Shown piece after piece: positions 1 through 7,794 of a stretch of DNA of 64,000 nucleotides (the stretch's first letter is position 1; each line of letters starts with the position of its first letter). The position numbers and the translations under genes were made by a program. The notes under the pieces are model-generated. The model did not search any database, was not told the DNA's origin, and was given only the letters and a program-made list of their open reading frames with translations. The stretch is from Sulfurospirillum diekertiae (GTDB lineage: Bacteria > Campylobacterota > Campylobacteria > Campylobacterales > Sulfurospirillaceae): contig NZ_CP039734.2 of NCBI RefSeq assembly GCF_011769985.2, forward strand, positions 1,240,001-1,304,000, in the 5' to 3' direction.

Positions 1-40
1 AGCTTGGGAAGCTAACACTCTACCAATGAGTTACACCCGC
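1..40 (-). tRNA. tRNA-Gly (CCC), 3' part cut by window edge
   Basis: Read on the minus strand, the sequence starts with the acceptor strand GCGGGTG, passes through a D-arm with the usual TGGTAGA, and reaches an anticodon stem-loop in which AGC and GCT enclose the loop TTCCCAA, giving anticodon CCC. This matches the 5' half of a glycine tRNA that decodes GGG. The T-arm and 3' end lie outside the window. The identity rests on the anticodon loop and the typical glycine acceptor sequence. Confidence 0.85.
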
Positions 41-82
41 ATTTTAGAGGTGACATTATAGCATATCAAACTGATGTATACT

Positions 83-94
83 TTTACATGTAAA
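83..94. repeat. TTTACATGTAAA palindrome, intergenic copy
   Basis: Perfect 12-bp copy extended to a 14-bp palindrome (82-95). It lies between the tRNA and the rubrerythrin-VIT1 gene, about 22 bp upstream of a TATAAT box, so here it could overlap a promoter or operator. Confidence 0.9.
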
Positions 95-115
95 AATTTT
101 AGTTTGAAAGTGGAG

Positions 116-121
116 TATAAT
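116..121 (+). promoter_or_regulatory. Candidate -10 box for the rubrerythrin-VIT1 gene
   Basis: TATAAT lies 30 bp upstream of the ATG at 152. No convincing -35 hexamer is seen at normal spacing, which is usual for sigma-70 promoters in Campylobacterota, where AT-rich periodicity replaces it. Confidence 0.45.
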
Positions 122-151
122 GTTTGAGCATTAAATGGCAAAGGAGCTAAA

Positions 152-1024
152 ATGACACACGGTATAAACGTTAAAAAGGCATTGAAGCAGCAACAAAATG
201 AACTCGATGATTTTACAATTTACAGTATGCTCTCCAAGTCTGATAAAAATGGAGCCAATCAAACCATTTTTCACAAAATTGCTGAAGAAGAGAAAAGACA
301 TTACCTCTATCTCAAAACCTATACGAATCAAGAACAACGACCTCGTCCTCACGTTGTTTTCTTTTATCTTTTACTTTCCAAAATTGTGGGTATCTCTTTT
401 ACGCTCAAATTTTTAGAGAAACGTGAAGAGGGTGCTAAAGCATTTTATCAAGAGCTTATCGCCATCGATCCTAAAGCAGAAGGTATTTTTGAACAGGAAA
501 TGCACCATGAAATAGAGCTCATTGACATGTTGCATGACAAAAAGCTCCTCTATGCCGGTGCTATTGTTTTAGGAATGAACGATGCCTTGGTTGAGTTAAC
601 AGGAACACTCAGTGGTATTGCTTTGGCATTTGATCGAAGTATTGTGGTAGGTGTTACGGGGCTTATTATGGGTATTGCAGCAGCACTGTCGATGGCAGGT
701 TCTGCCTATTTGGAATCCAAAGAAAATATAGGGGATGAAGTCAAACCCTTGACGTATGCTCTTTATACAGGCATTTCGTATATTTTGACAACAGCACTGC
801 TTGTTGCGCCTTTTTTTATCATAAATCAGATATCTGTAGCGATTATTTGGATGTTTATTGGAGCAATATTAACCATTTTTTTATACAATTTTTATATTTC
901 GGTCGCAAAAGACTTGTCGTTTTGGCTACGTGTGCGTGAAATGTCTTATATTACCTTTGGTGTTGCGCTGATCTCATTTGGTATTGGTTATGTGGTTAAA
1001 CACTATTTTGGCATTGAAATATAA
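152..1024 (+). CDS. Rubrerythrin-VIT1 fusion, membrane-bound ferritin-like iron transporter
   Basis: 290 residues. The N-terminal half (about 1-130) is a ferritin-like/rubrerythrin domain with diiron-type residues: Glu around 17, an EEExxH stretch near 45-49, and an EMHHE stretch near 115-119. The C-terminal half (about 135-290) is a VIT1/CCC1 membrane domain with around five hydrophobic helices. Fusions of this kind (MbfA type) sense or oxidise Fe(II) in the cytoplasm and move iron across the inner membrane, often as export during iron or peroxide stress. The ATG at 152 follows AGGAG at about 140. It is a single gene between a tRNA and fumC. The family call is firm; transport direction is inferred. 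Confidence 0.85.
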   Translation: MTHGINVKKALKQQQNELDDFTIYSMLSKSDKNGANQTIFHKIAEEEKRHYLYLKTYTNQEQRPRPHVVFFYLLLSKIVGISFTLKFLEKREEGAKAFYQELIAIDPKAEGIFEQEMHHEIELIDMLHDKKLLYAGAIVLGMNDALVELTGTLSGIALAFDRSIVVGVTGLIMGIAAALSMAGSAYLESKENIGDEVKPLTYALYTGISYILTTALLVAPFFIINQISVAIIWMFIGAILTIFLYNFYISVAKDLSFWLRVREMSYITFGVALISFGIGYVVKHYFGIEI

Positions 1025-1117
1025 GATGAATGATAGAATTTTGATGTAATTTTAAAAGAGAGATTTTTTTAAAACTTGCCTGTGCCATAATGACTCATAT
1101 GAGATAAAGGAGTTACT

Positions 1118-2509
1118 ATGGATTATAGAATTGAAAAAGATACTATGGGTGAGATCAAAGTTCCTAATGAGCGTTACTGGGGAGCTCAAACTGAGAGAAG
1201 TTTGGAAAATTTTAAAATAGGTACAGAAAAGATGCCAAAAGAGCTTATCCGAGCCTTTGCTCTTTTAAAACGCTCTTTAGCAACGGTTAATCAAAAACTG
1301 AAAAAACTGGATGGCACAAAAGCAGAGGCGATCGTTCAAGCGTGTGATGAAATTCTTGCTGGCAAATTTGATGGTGAATTTCCTCTTGCCATCTAGCAAA
1401 CAGGTAGTGGTACACAGACCAATATGAACCTAAACGAAGTTATCGCTAACCGTGCAACTGAGATTTTAGGAGGAGATTTCCGAAAAGAAAAACTCATCCA
1501 TCCTAATGATCATGTCAATATGTCTCAAAGCTCAAACGATACGTTTCCAACAGCCATGCACATTGCCAGTGTTATTGAAATAGAAGAGCAACTGCTTCCT
1601 TCACTTGAAAAGCTCAAGGAAGCACTACAGGCGAAAGAAAATGAGTTTGCTGGCATCATTAAGATTGGTCGAACACATTTACAAGATGCAACACCCCTGA
1701 CGCTTGGACAAGAGTTTAGCGGGTATCGAAGTATGTTAGAACACTCTTCTTCGCACATTTTACAAGCACTGGAATCTTTACGTGAACTTGCGATTGGAGG
1801 CACAGCTGTAGGAACAGGTATTAATGCGCACCCCAAACTCAGCGAATTTGTCAGTGAAGAGCTGAGCAAACTGACAGGGAAACATTTTGTCTCAGCTCCC
1901 AATAAATTTCATGCTTTAACATCCCATGATGCCCTTGTCTTTGCAAGTGGTGCCAATAAAGGCTTAGCAGCAAACTTGATGAAAATTGCCAATGACATTA
2001 GGTGGTTGGCTTCAGGTCCAAGATGTGGCATCGGTGAACTCTCTATTCCTGAAAATGAACCAGGAAGTTCCATTATGCCCGGTAAAGTCAATCCGACTCA
2101 AGCCGAAGCGGTAACGATGGTCGCCTGTCAAGTATTTGGTGCTGACACTGCTATTGCCTTTGGTGCAAGTCAAGGAAACTTTGAACTCAATGTCTTTAAA
2201 CCAGTTATTATCCTCAATTTTTTGCAACAAGTCAGGCTTTTGAGCGATGTGATGGAGTCATTTAGAATACATTGTGTGGAAGGTATTGAAGCCAATAGCG
2301 AAAAGATTGCGTTCAATCTTCACAATTCATTAATGCTCGTCACGGCACTTAATCCCTATATCGGCTACGAAAATGCAGCAAAAGTCGCCAAATTAGCGCA
2401 TAAAGAGCATTCAAGTCTTAAAGAGGCATGTGTGAAACTTTCACTTTTGACACCAGAAGAGTTTGATCGTTATGTCATTCCTTCTGAAATGATCCATCCT
2501 AAAGCGTAA
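1118..2509 (+). pseudogene. fumC: Class II fumarate hydratase, interrupted by an in-frame amber codon
   Basis: Fumarase C interconverts fumarate and malate in the TCA cycle. The reading frame from ATG 1118 (GGAG upstream) is a full-length FumC of about 463 codons, but codon 93 (1394-1396) is TAG. The context is [20 protein letters not shown], where FumC proteins normally have Trp, so a single TGG to TAG change explains it. Downstream the frame is intact, with the [12 protein letters not shown] signature at about 2069-2100. Restarting at ATG 1424 would lose the substrate-binding TGSGTQTN segment and has no ribosome site. It is either a recent nonsense mutation, a sequencing error, or read through by a suppressor tRNA. 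As written, the gene should not yield active enzyme. Confidence 0.9.
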
Positions 2510-2518
2510 AAAATGTAG

Positions 2519-2548
2519 AGCGTAGTAACTTCTTTTTGCTACTACGCT
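2519..2548 (+). terminator. Hairpin terminator after fumC
   Basis: AGCGTAGTA (2519-2527) pairs perfectly with TACTACGCT (2540-2548) around a 12-nt loop. It runs directly into TTTACATGTAAT (2548-2559), one of the degenerate copies of the iterated palindrome, rather than a clean T-run. Confidence 0.6.
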
Positions 2549-2618
2549 TTACATGTAATAGTTTTGTGACTACGGTATGCCTTTTGCATAAACTCCTTTA
2601 AATTTTTAAGGAGTGATT

Positions 2619-3116
2619 ATGGAAACAATCATCAAAGGTGTCAGCAAACCATTATTGAAAAATGAGCGGAAAATAGGCTCAGAGGCTCCTGCAATCATTT
2701 TAGAAATGCTCAATGGTGAGATGAAAGTCATCGGTATGATGGCAACCAAAGTGCAAGTGATGATCACCTTACCTTTTCAAAATTCATTGAGTAAAGAGCT
2801 TTTAAACATCATTGAGAAATACCAAGAACAAGCATTTATTTATCTTATCTGTAGTACCAAATTAGAAGAAGAGGTCAATATAGAAAATTCATCTGTTGAT
2901 TTTGTAGAATTTTCAAAGAAATTTGGGGTTTATATTGATGAAACACTCTGTGCAAAATCTCTTTTTATCATCAACAAAGATGGTCAATTTGTCTATAAAG
3001 AGATCACCAAGGATGTTGAAGATGCATTTGATCTTGAGATGTTTGAGACAAAGCTTGATGAAGCGATTCATTTCAAGAAAAAAGGGCACGTACATGAGAC
3101 TTGGATGGGCGCATGA
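2619..3116 (+). CDS. Thiol peroxidase/peroxiredoxin-like protein lacking the peroxidatic cysteine
   Basis: 165 residues from ATG 2619, which sits 5 nt after AAGGAG (2608-2613); the GTG at 2613 is too close to that site to be the start. The order of elements matches the Tpx/AhpC thioredoxin fold: GSEAP near residue 22, a beta-strand MITLPF, helix, then a late SLFIINKDGQFVYKEI strand pair. Where peroxiredoxins carry the T/S-xx-C active site (after the MITLP strand), this protein has QNSLSKE and no cysteine. Cysteines occur only in LICST and ETLCAK. It may be a binding or regulatory relative rather than a peroxidase. Its stop overlaps the next start (ATGA), so the two are probably co-translated. 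Confidence 0.6.
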   Translation: METIIKGVSKPLLKNERKIGSEAPAIILEMLNGEMKVIGMMATKVQVMITLPFQNSLSKELLNIIEKYQEQAFIYLICSTKLEEEVNIENSSVDFVEFSKKFGVYIDETLCAKSLFIINKDGQFVYKEITKDVEDAFDLEMFETKLDEAIHFKKKGHVHETWMGA

Positions 3117-3553
3117 GTGAGCAAACTTTACTTTGGCTTTCAGCTAATGGCTATGATGCCAATGATTTAAATTTCGTTGGTAAGTATGGTAACTCTGCAC
3201 TGATGAAAGCAGTGCGGGAAGCCAATATTTCCGTTACCAAAGAGCTCATCGAAGCGGGAGTGGATCTGGAACTTAAAAATATTGATGGCAATACCGCCAT
3301 TTGGAATGCCTGTTTTGGTGGGGACTTCACCTGTGTGGAACTTTTGGTAAAAGCGGGTATCCAACTGGATAATCAAAATGACAATGGTGTAACGGCATTG
3401 ATGTACTGTGCCAGTTCAGGGAAAGAGGAAATGACAAAGCTTTTGTTGGCATCTCATGCTGATACAACCATCGCGAATTTAGATGGCTTTAAAGCAATTG
3501 ATCTCGCGAGCACACCGACTATTTATAAGATGCTAAAAGCAAGTATTCACTAA
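3113..3553 (+). CDS. Ankyrin-repeat protein
   Basis: 146 residues, with about four ankyrin repeats recognisable by GN-ALM-A, DGNTAIWNAC, NGVTALMYCA and DGFKAIDLA. ATG 3113 overlaps the upstream stop by 4 nt. No signal peptide. Ankyrin proteins mediate protein-protein contacts. In Campylobacter an ankyrin protein next to catalase helps deliver heme, so a partner role for the preceding peroxiredoxin-like protein is a reasonable inference but is not shown here. Confidence 0.85.
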   Translation: MSEQTLLWLSANGYDANDLNFVGKYGNSALMKAVREANISVTKELIEAGVDLELKNIDGNTAIWNACFGGDFTCVELLVKAGIQLDNQNDNGVTALMYCASSGKEEMTKLLLASHADTTIANLDGFKAIDLASTPTIYKMLKASIH

Positions 3554-3561
3554 AAAATATC

Positions 3562-3573
3562 TTTACATGTAAA
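3562..3573. repeat. TTTACATGTAAA palindrome between convergent genes
   Basis: Part of an 18-bp perfect palindrome (3559-3576, ATC...GAT) that fills the 30-bp gap between the ankyrin gene and the convergent outer-membrane factor gene. Confidence 0.9.
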
Positions 3574-3583
3574 GATGGTTGGC

Positions 3584-4885
3584 TCACTGTTGAGTGAGGA
3601 CTTTTTTTTCAAAAATGCCCCAACCACACTCAAGCCAGAGACGTGCACTTTGATTAAATAGTTCACTTTGTAGGGTTGCTACTTTAGCTTTTGTACTTGC
3701 CAAGTTGGCAATAGCACGGCTAAGTTCATCGGCACTGATGAGTTGGTTATCAAAACGTCCTTGTGTAAGGTTGGTATAGGATTCACTGGCTTTTTCTTCG
3801 AGTTTTGCGCTTTGAAGCTCGGCATTAAGTGTTTTAATCTCAAGCTCTGTATTTTCCACTTCAAGGGCGACTTGTTGCTTGTATTCTTCTAAATTGAAAA
3901 AAGCAGACATCTTAGAAGCGCGTGCTGCATCAATGGTATGTGTATCACTAAAGCCATTAAATAGATTCCATGAAGCACTCAATCCTACATAACTTTTATC
4001 AGCATTGGTATAGCCATCACCATTGAGCTCGAGTGAGTCACCTTGCCCCTTCAAAACACCCACCATCGCAATGGTGGGATAATTTTTACTTTTGGCAAGC
4101 TCAACACTGCTTTGTGCGACGTCAATCGCTTTTGCCATGACATGTAAATCTTCACGTTCATTTAAGGCGATCTCTTTTGCTCCATCACCATTGGGTATTT
4201 CAAAGGTTTGAAGGGTATTTGCTTGAAGCGTTTCTATTTTGGTATTGACGATCAGTGAGAGTTGGTTGAGAAGCTGTTTTTTTTGATTTTGATGGTGAAG
4301 CAGTTGCGCTTCAATATCATATTTTTTAGCTTCGATCGCGTAGAGTTCGCTTTGAGCCAAAAGTCCATTGGTGTAAAATCCTTTGGCTTTTTGATATGCT
4401 TGATTAATGGCAAGCTCTGAGCTTTTTAAAGCGTCAATAACTCTCTCTTCAGCGATAATAGCGCTAAAAAGTTGCGTGACATGCATGGCAAGATTTCGCT
4501 TCAGATTGGTCAGTTTAAGCATTGCTTGCTCATTTTCTAAGCGGGCTTTATCAATGGTTGCTGAAATAGCAAAACCCGTAAAAAGTGGATAACTTAAAAT
4601 GAGTGCACCCTCAAGATGTCTACGTGTCCCCACATCGGCTTTGGTAACAGGAAAAGAGGGAAGATGGAGCGTCATGTTAGGAATTTCATTAAACTCAATG
4701 GCGCTCAGTGTAGCATCCAAGGCTGGAAGGTTTTTCCCTAGTGCTGCTTGATAGAGTGATTCTGAAGCACTTTCAAGTTCTTTAGCACTTTTATAGCTAT
4801 TACTTTTCTCCAACAAATTTAAAAGTTCCGTGTATGTTTGTGCACAAAGACACAAAGGAAATAAAAGTAGCAGTAAACGTCGCAT
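3584..4885 (-). CDS. TolC-like outer membrane efflux protein
   Basis: 433 residues. An N-terminal signal peptide ends at about LCLCA-QT. It is followed by two OEP-type halves, with long heptad-rich helices alternating with short beta segments (TRRHLEGALILSYPLF near 90 and KSYVGLSASWNLFNGF near 300). The length is typical for the TolC/OEP family. It forms the trimeric outer-membrane and periplasmic exit duct of a tripartite exporter. It is divergent from the adaptor/ATPase/permease operon starting at 5016, and the two very probably make one machine sharing the 130-bp regulatory gap. Confidence 0.88.
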   Translation of the reverse strand: MRRLLLLLFPLCLCAQTYTELLNLLEKSNSYKSAKELESASESLYQAALGKNLPALDATLSAIEFNEIPNMTLHLPSFPVTKADVGTRRHLEGALILSYPLFTGFAISATIDKARLENEQAMLKLTNLKRNLAMHVTQLFSAIIAEERVIDALKSSELAINQAYQKAKGFYTNGLLAQSELYAIEAKKYDIEAQLLHHQNQKKQLLNQLSLIVNTKIETLQANTLQTFEIPNGDGAKEIALNEREDLHVMAKAIDVAQSSVELAKSKNYPTIAMVGVLKGQGDSLELNGDGYTNADKSYVGLSASWNLFNGFSDTHTIDAARASKMSAFFNLEEYKQQVALEVENTELEIKTLNAELQSAKLEEKASESYTNLTQGRFDNQLISADELSRAIANLASTKAKVATLQSELFNQSARLWLECGWGIFEKKVLTQQ

Positions 4886-4912
4886 GAACCGTCCTTGCGA
4901 AACATCATGATT

Positions 4913-4942
4913 ATAGTGTTAATAGTATTGCTAATAGCGTTA
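4913..4942. promoter_or_regulatory. Tandem ATAG-type repeats in the exporter control region
   Basis: Three similar 9-mers, ATAGTGTTA (4913-4921), ATAGTATTG (4922-4930) and ATAGCGTTA (4934-4942), lie between the divergent outer-membrane factor and adaptor genes. They could bind a local repressor, but no regulator gene is adjacent. Confidence 0.3.
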
Positions 4943-4982
4943 AATTGCTCTTAATTTAGGTAAAAATATACCAAAGAAGTTA

Positions 4983-4988
4983 TATAAT
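4983..4988 (+). promoter_or_regulatory. Candidate -10 box for the exporter operon
   Basis: TATAAT within TTATATAATAG, 27 bp upstream of the ATG at 5016. AAGGAG at about 5006-5011 supplies the ribosome site. Confidence 0.5.
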
Positions 4989-5015
4989 AGTTTACTCTTC
5001 AACCAAGGAGCGTGA

Positions 5016-6173
5016 ATGTTAGAAAAACTCAAACAGTATCGTTTAGGTGTGGCTATTTTAGCTTTGGTCTTAATTGCTTCGGGACTTATTATCCATAAAC
5101 TCATTGCTCCAACGCTTGCAGCCAATTTAGTTCAAGGTTCTGGACGTATGGATGGTGATTTGATAAATTTAAATGCCAAGTATGCAGGGCGTATTTCTAC
5201 TTTAAACATTCAAGAAGGGCAACACGTTGAGCTAGGTCAAAACATAGCCGTCCTTGCAAGCGAGGAATATGAAGCGCAAAAGGCACAAATAGAAGCCCAA
5301 ATAAGTGCACGAACACAAGAGTTAAACGCCAAAGAGACAGAGCTTGAAATTGCTTCCAAAACCATTCCTGAAACACTCTCAAAAGCCAAAGACAATCTCT
5401 CTATTAAACAACATCAACGCACAGAACTTGATAAAAATATCGCCTCACAAACCAGTATTTTAGCGCAAGACAAGCACGATCTTGAGCGTATGAAAAATTT
5501 GTTTGAACACAATCTCATCGAAAAGCGTCAGGTAGAAACCGCAGTGCTCAAATTCCAAACCAGTGGCGATTTACTGGCAGGATTACAACAAAAAAGAGAG
5601 CAACTCAGTCTTGCAATCAATGTTGCCAACAGCGAGCTCATCGAAGCAACAGCGCATCAAAAAACATTACGTGCCTTGGAACAAGGTATCGAGGCACTCA
5701 AGTCATCCCTGAAAGCGTTAGAAGCGTCTAAAACTCAAATCGAAGCGATCTTACATGAGATGATATTGCGTTCTTCTGTGAATGGCGTTGTCGTGGAAAA
5801 AATTGCCAATCAAGGTGAAGTCATCGGGGCTGGAAGTGTGGTTGCTACCTTGCTTGATCCAAACTCCCTTTATCTAAAAATATTTGTCGATACCAAACAA
5901 AATGGAAACCTTCAGGTTGGCAATGATGCCGTCATCTTTTTAGATGGAAAACCCAATGAACCCATCCAAGCTAAAGTCGTGCGCATTGAGCAAAAAGCGG
6001 AGTTTACTCCCAAAGAGGTCAGTGTTCCGAGTGATCGCATTCAAAGGGTTTTTGCTTTACATGTAAAACCCCTTTCACCACAACCAACGCTCAAACTGGG
6101 CATTCCTGCTGTTGGTGTTGTCTCCATGGATGGCAAAGGGTTACCAAAGAGTTTAAACAACGTTCCTGAATGA
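5016..6173 (+). CDS. HlyD-family periplasmic adaptor protein
   Basis: 385 residues. It has one N-terminal membrane helix (about 11-31), a biotinyl-lipoyl-like half (GRISTLNIQEGQHVELGQNIAVL, about 60-85), a long alpha-helical hairpin (about 90-250), the second lipoyl half (VVVEKIANQGEVIGAGSVV) and a beta-barrel. This is the membrane-fusion protein that bridges the inner-membrane ABC permeases and the TolC-like duct. The ATG follows AAGGAG. The next gene starts 7 nt after the stop. A copy of the iterated palindrome near the 3' end encodes Leu-His-Val-Lys. Confidence 0.9.
   Translation: MLEKLKQYRLGVAILALVLIASGLIIHKLIAPTLAANLVQGSGRMDGDLINLNAKYAGRISTLNIQEGQHVELGQNIAVLASEEYEAQKAQIEAQISARTQELNAKETELEIASKTIPETLSKAKDNLSIKQHQRTELDKNIASQTSILAQDKHDLERMKNLFEHNLIEKRQVETAVLKFQTSGDLLAGLQQKREQLSLAINVANSELIEATAHQKTLRALEQGIEALKSSLKALEASKTQIEAILHEMILRSSVNGVVVEKIANQGEVIGAGSVVATLLDPNSLYLKIFVDTKQNGNLQVGNDAVIFLDGKPNEPIQAKVVRIEQKAEFTPKEVSVPSDRIQRVFALHVKPLSPQPTLKLGIPAVGVVSMDGKGLPKSLNNVPE
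6056..6067. repeat. TTTACATGTAAA palindrome inside the adaptor gene
   Basis: Perfect copy in coding sequence, read in the frame that gives Leu-His-Val-Lys (context FALHVKPL). Confidence 0.9.
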
Positions 6174-6180
6174 GTCTAGT

Positions 6181-7794
6181 ATGGAATTAAACGTTCATAA
6201 CGTCAGTGTCCATCATAAAAAACGTTTAGGCATTGCTGGGGCAAATTTATCTGCACAAGAGGGTGAGATCATCGGCTTTATTGGTGCGGATGGTGCTGGT
6301 AAAAGTTCTCTTATTCATGCTATAGCAGGGGTTATTCCATTTGAAGGTGATGTCACATTTAACGGAGTGACATACCATTCACCTAAAGAGGCTGAACCGC
6401 TTAAAGCCTCCATCGGACTGATGCCTCAGGGTATTGGGTTGGTGCTGTATGAACTTTTAACCATTGATGAGCATCTTCGTTTTTTTGCCAATATTCACAA
6501 TATCTATCAAGACAGTGTCTTTGAAGCCTACAAGCTACGTCTTTTAAAAATGGCTGGTCTGGATGCCTTTCAAGATCGTCAAGCAGGAAAACTGAGTGGT
6601 GGTATGATGCAAAAGCTCTCACTGATCTGTACACTCTTACACCGTCCCAAACTACTCCTTTTGGATGAGCCGACCACAGGTGTTGATCCATTGAGCCGTA
6701 TTGAGCTCTGGGAAATTCTTGATGAGATACGCAAGTCTGAAGGAACAATCTCTATCATCAGCACTGCGTACATGCAAGAAGCTGCTAAGATGGATAGAAT
6801 CTTACTCTTTGACGAGCAAGAGATCATTGCGCAAGGTACTTCAAGTGAATTGATAGATTCTGTTCGATCAATGAGTTATGTTGAGGGTATCACAACAGAA
6901 GAACCTTGCATTCATACCTTACATGCGACTTATTGTCTGAGTGCTTTAGAGGAAAGACATATCGAACCGAGTCTTGAAGCGCTCTTTTTTGTTAATGCCC
7001 TTCAAAAAGGCAGAAAAATGCCCCTCATTGAGATTACCAATAAAGAAAAAACCATTGATTTACCCGATATTGTTATGGAAGCCAAAGGACTCACCAAAAT
7101 TTTTGGTAGTTTTATTGCCAATGAAAATGTCGATATGACACTTCATAAAGGTGAAATTTTAGGACTTTTGGGTGCAAATGGTGCAGGAAAAACGACATTT
7201 ATCAAAATGCTTTTAGGACTTTACCCGATTGATGGAGGAGAGTTAACGCTTCTTGGAAAATCCATTCAAACGCAAGAAGATAGACAAGCACTGAAAGCGA
7301 GCATTGGTTATGTGAGTCAACATTTTGCACTTTACAATGATATGAGTGTTGAGGAAAATCTACTGTATGCTGCATCGATGCGGGGTATTACAAACGATGT
7401 TGCCAAAAGCCGTATTGCACGTTATGCGTTAGAACTTGGATTTGATGAATTTCTAAACTCGATGCCTCAAGAACTGCCTCTAGGTATCAATCAGCGCTTT
7501 TCGATCGCTTCCGCACTCTTGCATGAACCAGTTATTTTATTTTTAGATGAACCTACTTCTGGGGTTGATTCCATTGCAAGAGCAAAATTTTGGGAGCTAT
7601 TAAAGCTTCTTAAAGAGCGCTGGGAAATCGCTATTTTGATCACCACCCATTATATGAGTGAAGCCGAATTTTGTGATCGTGTCGTATTGTTGCGTCAAGG
7701 CAAAAAGATCGCCGATCATACGATTGCGGAGTTTTACGCCAAACACCCTAATGCGCAAAGTTTTGAGGAGATTTTCTTGGAGTATTACCGATGA
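6181..7794 (+). CDS. ABC transporter ATPase with two nucleotide-binding domains (YbhF-like)
   Basis: 537 residues. Two fused ABC domains: the first has Walker A GADGAGKSS (about 35-43), signature LSGGMMQ and Walker B LLLLDEPTTGVD; the second has Walker A GANGAGKTT (about 336-344) and Walker B LFLDEPTSGVD. In the second domain the signature is LPLGINQR instead of LSGGQ, so one of the two ATP sites may be degenerate, as in other YbhF-type exporters. It powers the two ABC-2 permeases encoded next; its stop overlaps the first permease start by 4 nt. Confidence 0.9.
   Translation: MELNVHNVSVHHKKRLGIAGANLSAQEGEIIGFIGADGAGKSSLIHAIAGVIPFEGDVTFNGVTYHSPKEAEPLKASIGLMPQGIGLVLYELLTIDEHLRFFANIHNIYQDSVFEAYKLRLLKMAGLDAFQDRQAGKLSGGMMQKLSLICTLLHRPKLLLLDEPTTGVDPLSRIELWEILDEIRKSEGTISIISTAYMQEAAKMDRILLFDEQEIIAQGTSSELIDSVRSMSYVEGITTEEPCIHTLHATYCLSALEERHIEPSLEALFFVNALQKGRKMPLIEITNKEKTIDLPDIVMEAKGLTKIFGSFIANENVDMTLHKGEILGLLGANGAGKTTFIKMLLGLYPIDGGELTLLGKSIQTQEDRQALKASIGYVSQHFALYNDMSVEENLLYAASMRGITNDVAKSRIARYALELGFDEFLNSMPQELPLGINQRFSIASALLHEPVILFLDEPTSGVDSIARAKFWELLKLLKERWEIAILITTHYMSEAEFCDRVVLLRQGKKIADHTIAEFYAKHPNAQSFEEIFLEYYR

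Noticed and set aside
1118..1396. A separate 92-residue gene and a second 361-residue fumarase gene
   Set aside because: Both are in the same frame with only one TAG between them and join into one conserved FumC, so they are one interrupted gene.
1394..1396. Pyrrolysine or other programmed recoding at the fumC amber codon
   Set aside because: The position is normally Trp, there is no recoding structure I can see, and no pylTSBCD genes are in the window.
6401..6748. 115-residue minus-strand frame opposite the ATPase gene
   Set aside because: Antisense to Walker and signature motif coding; no motif of its own.
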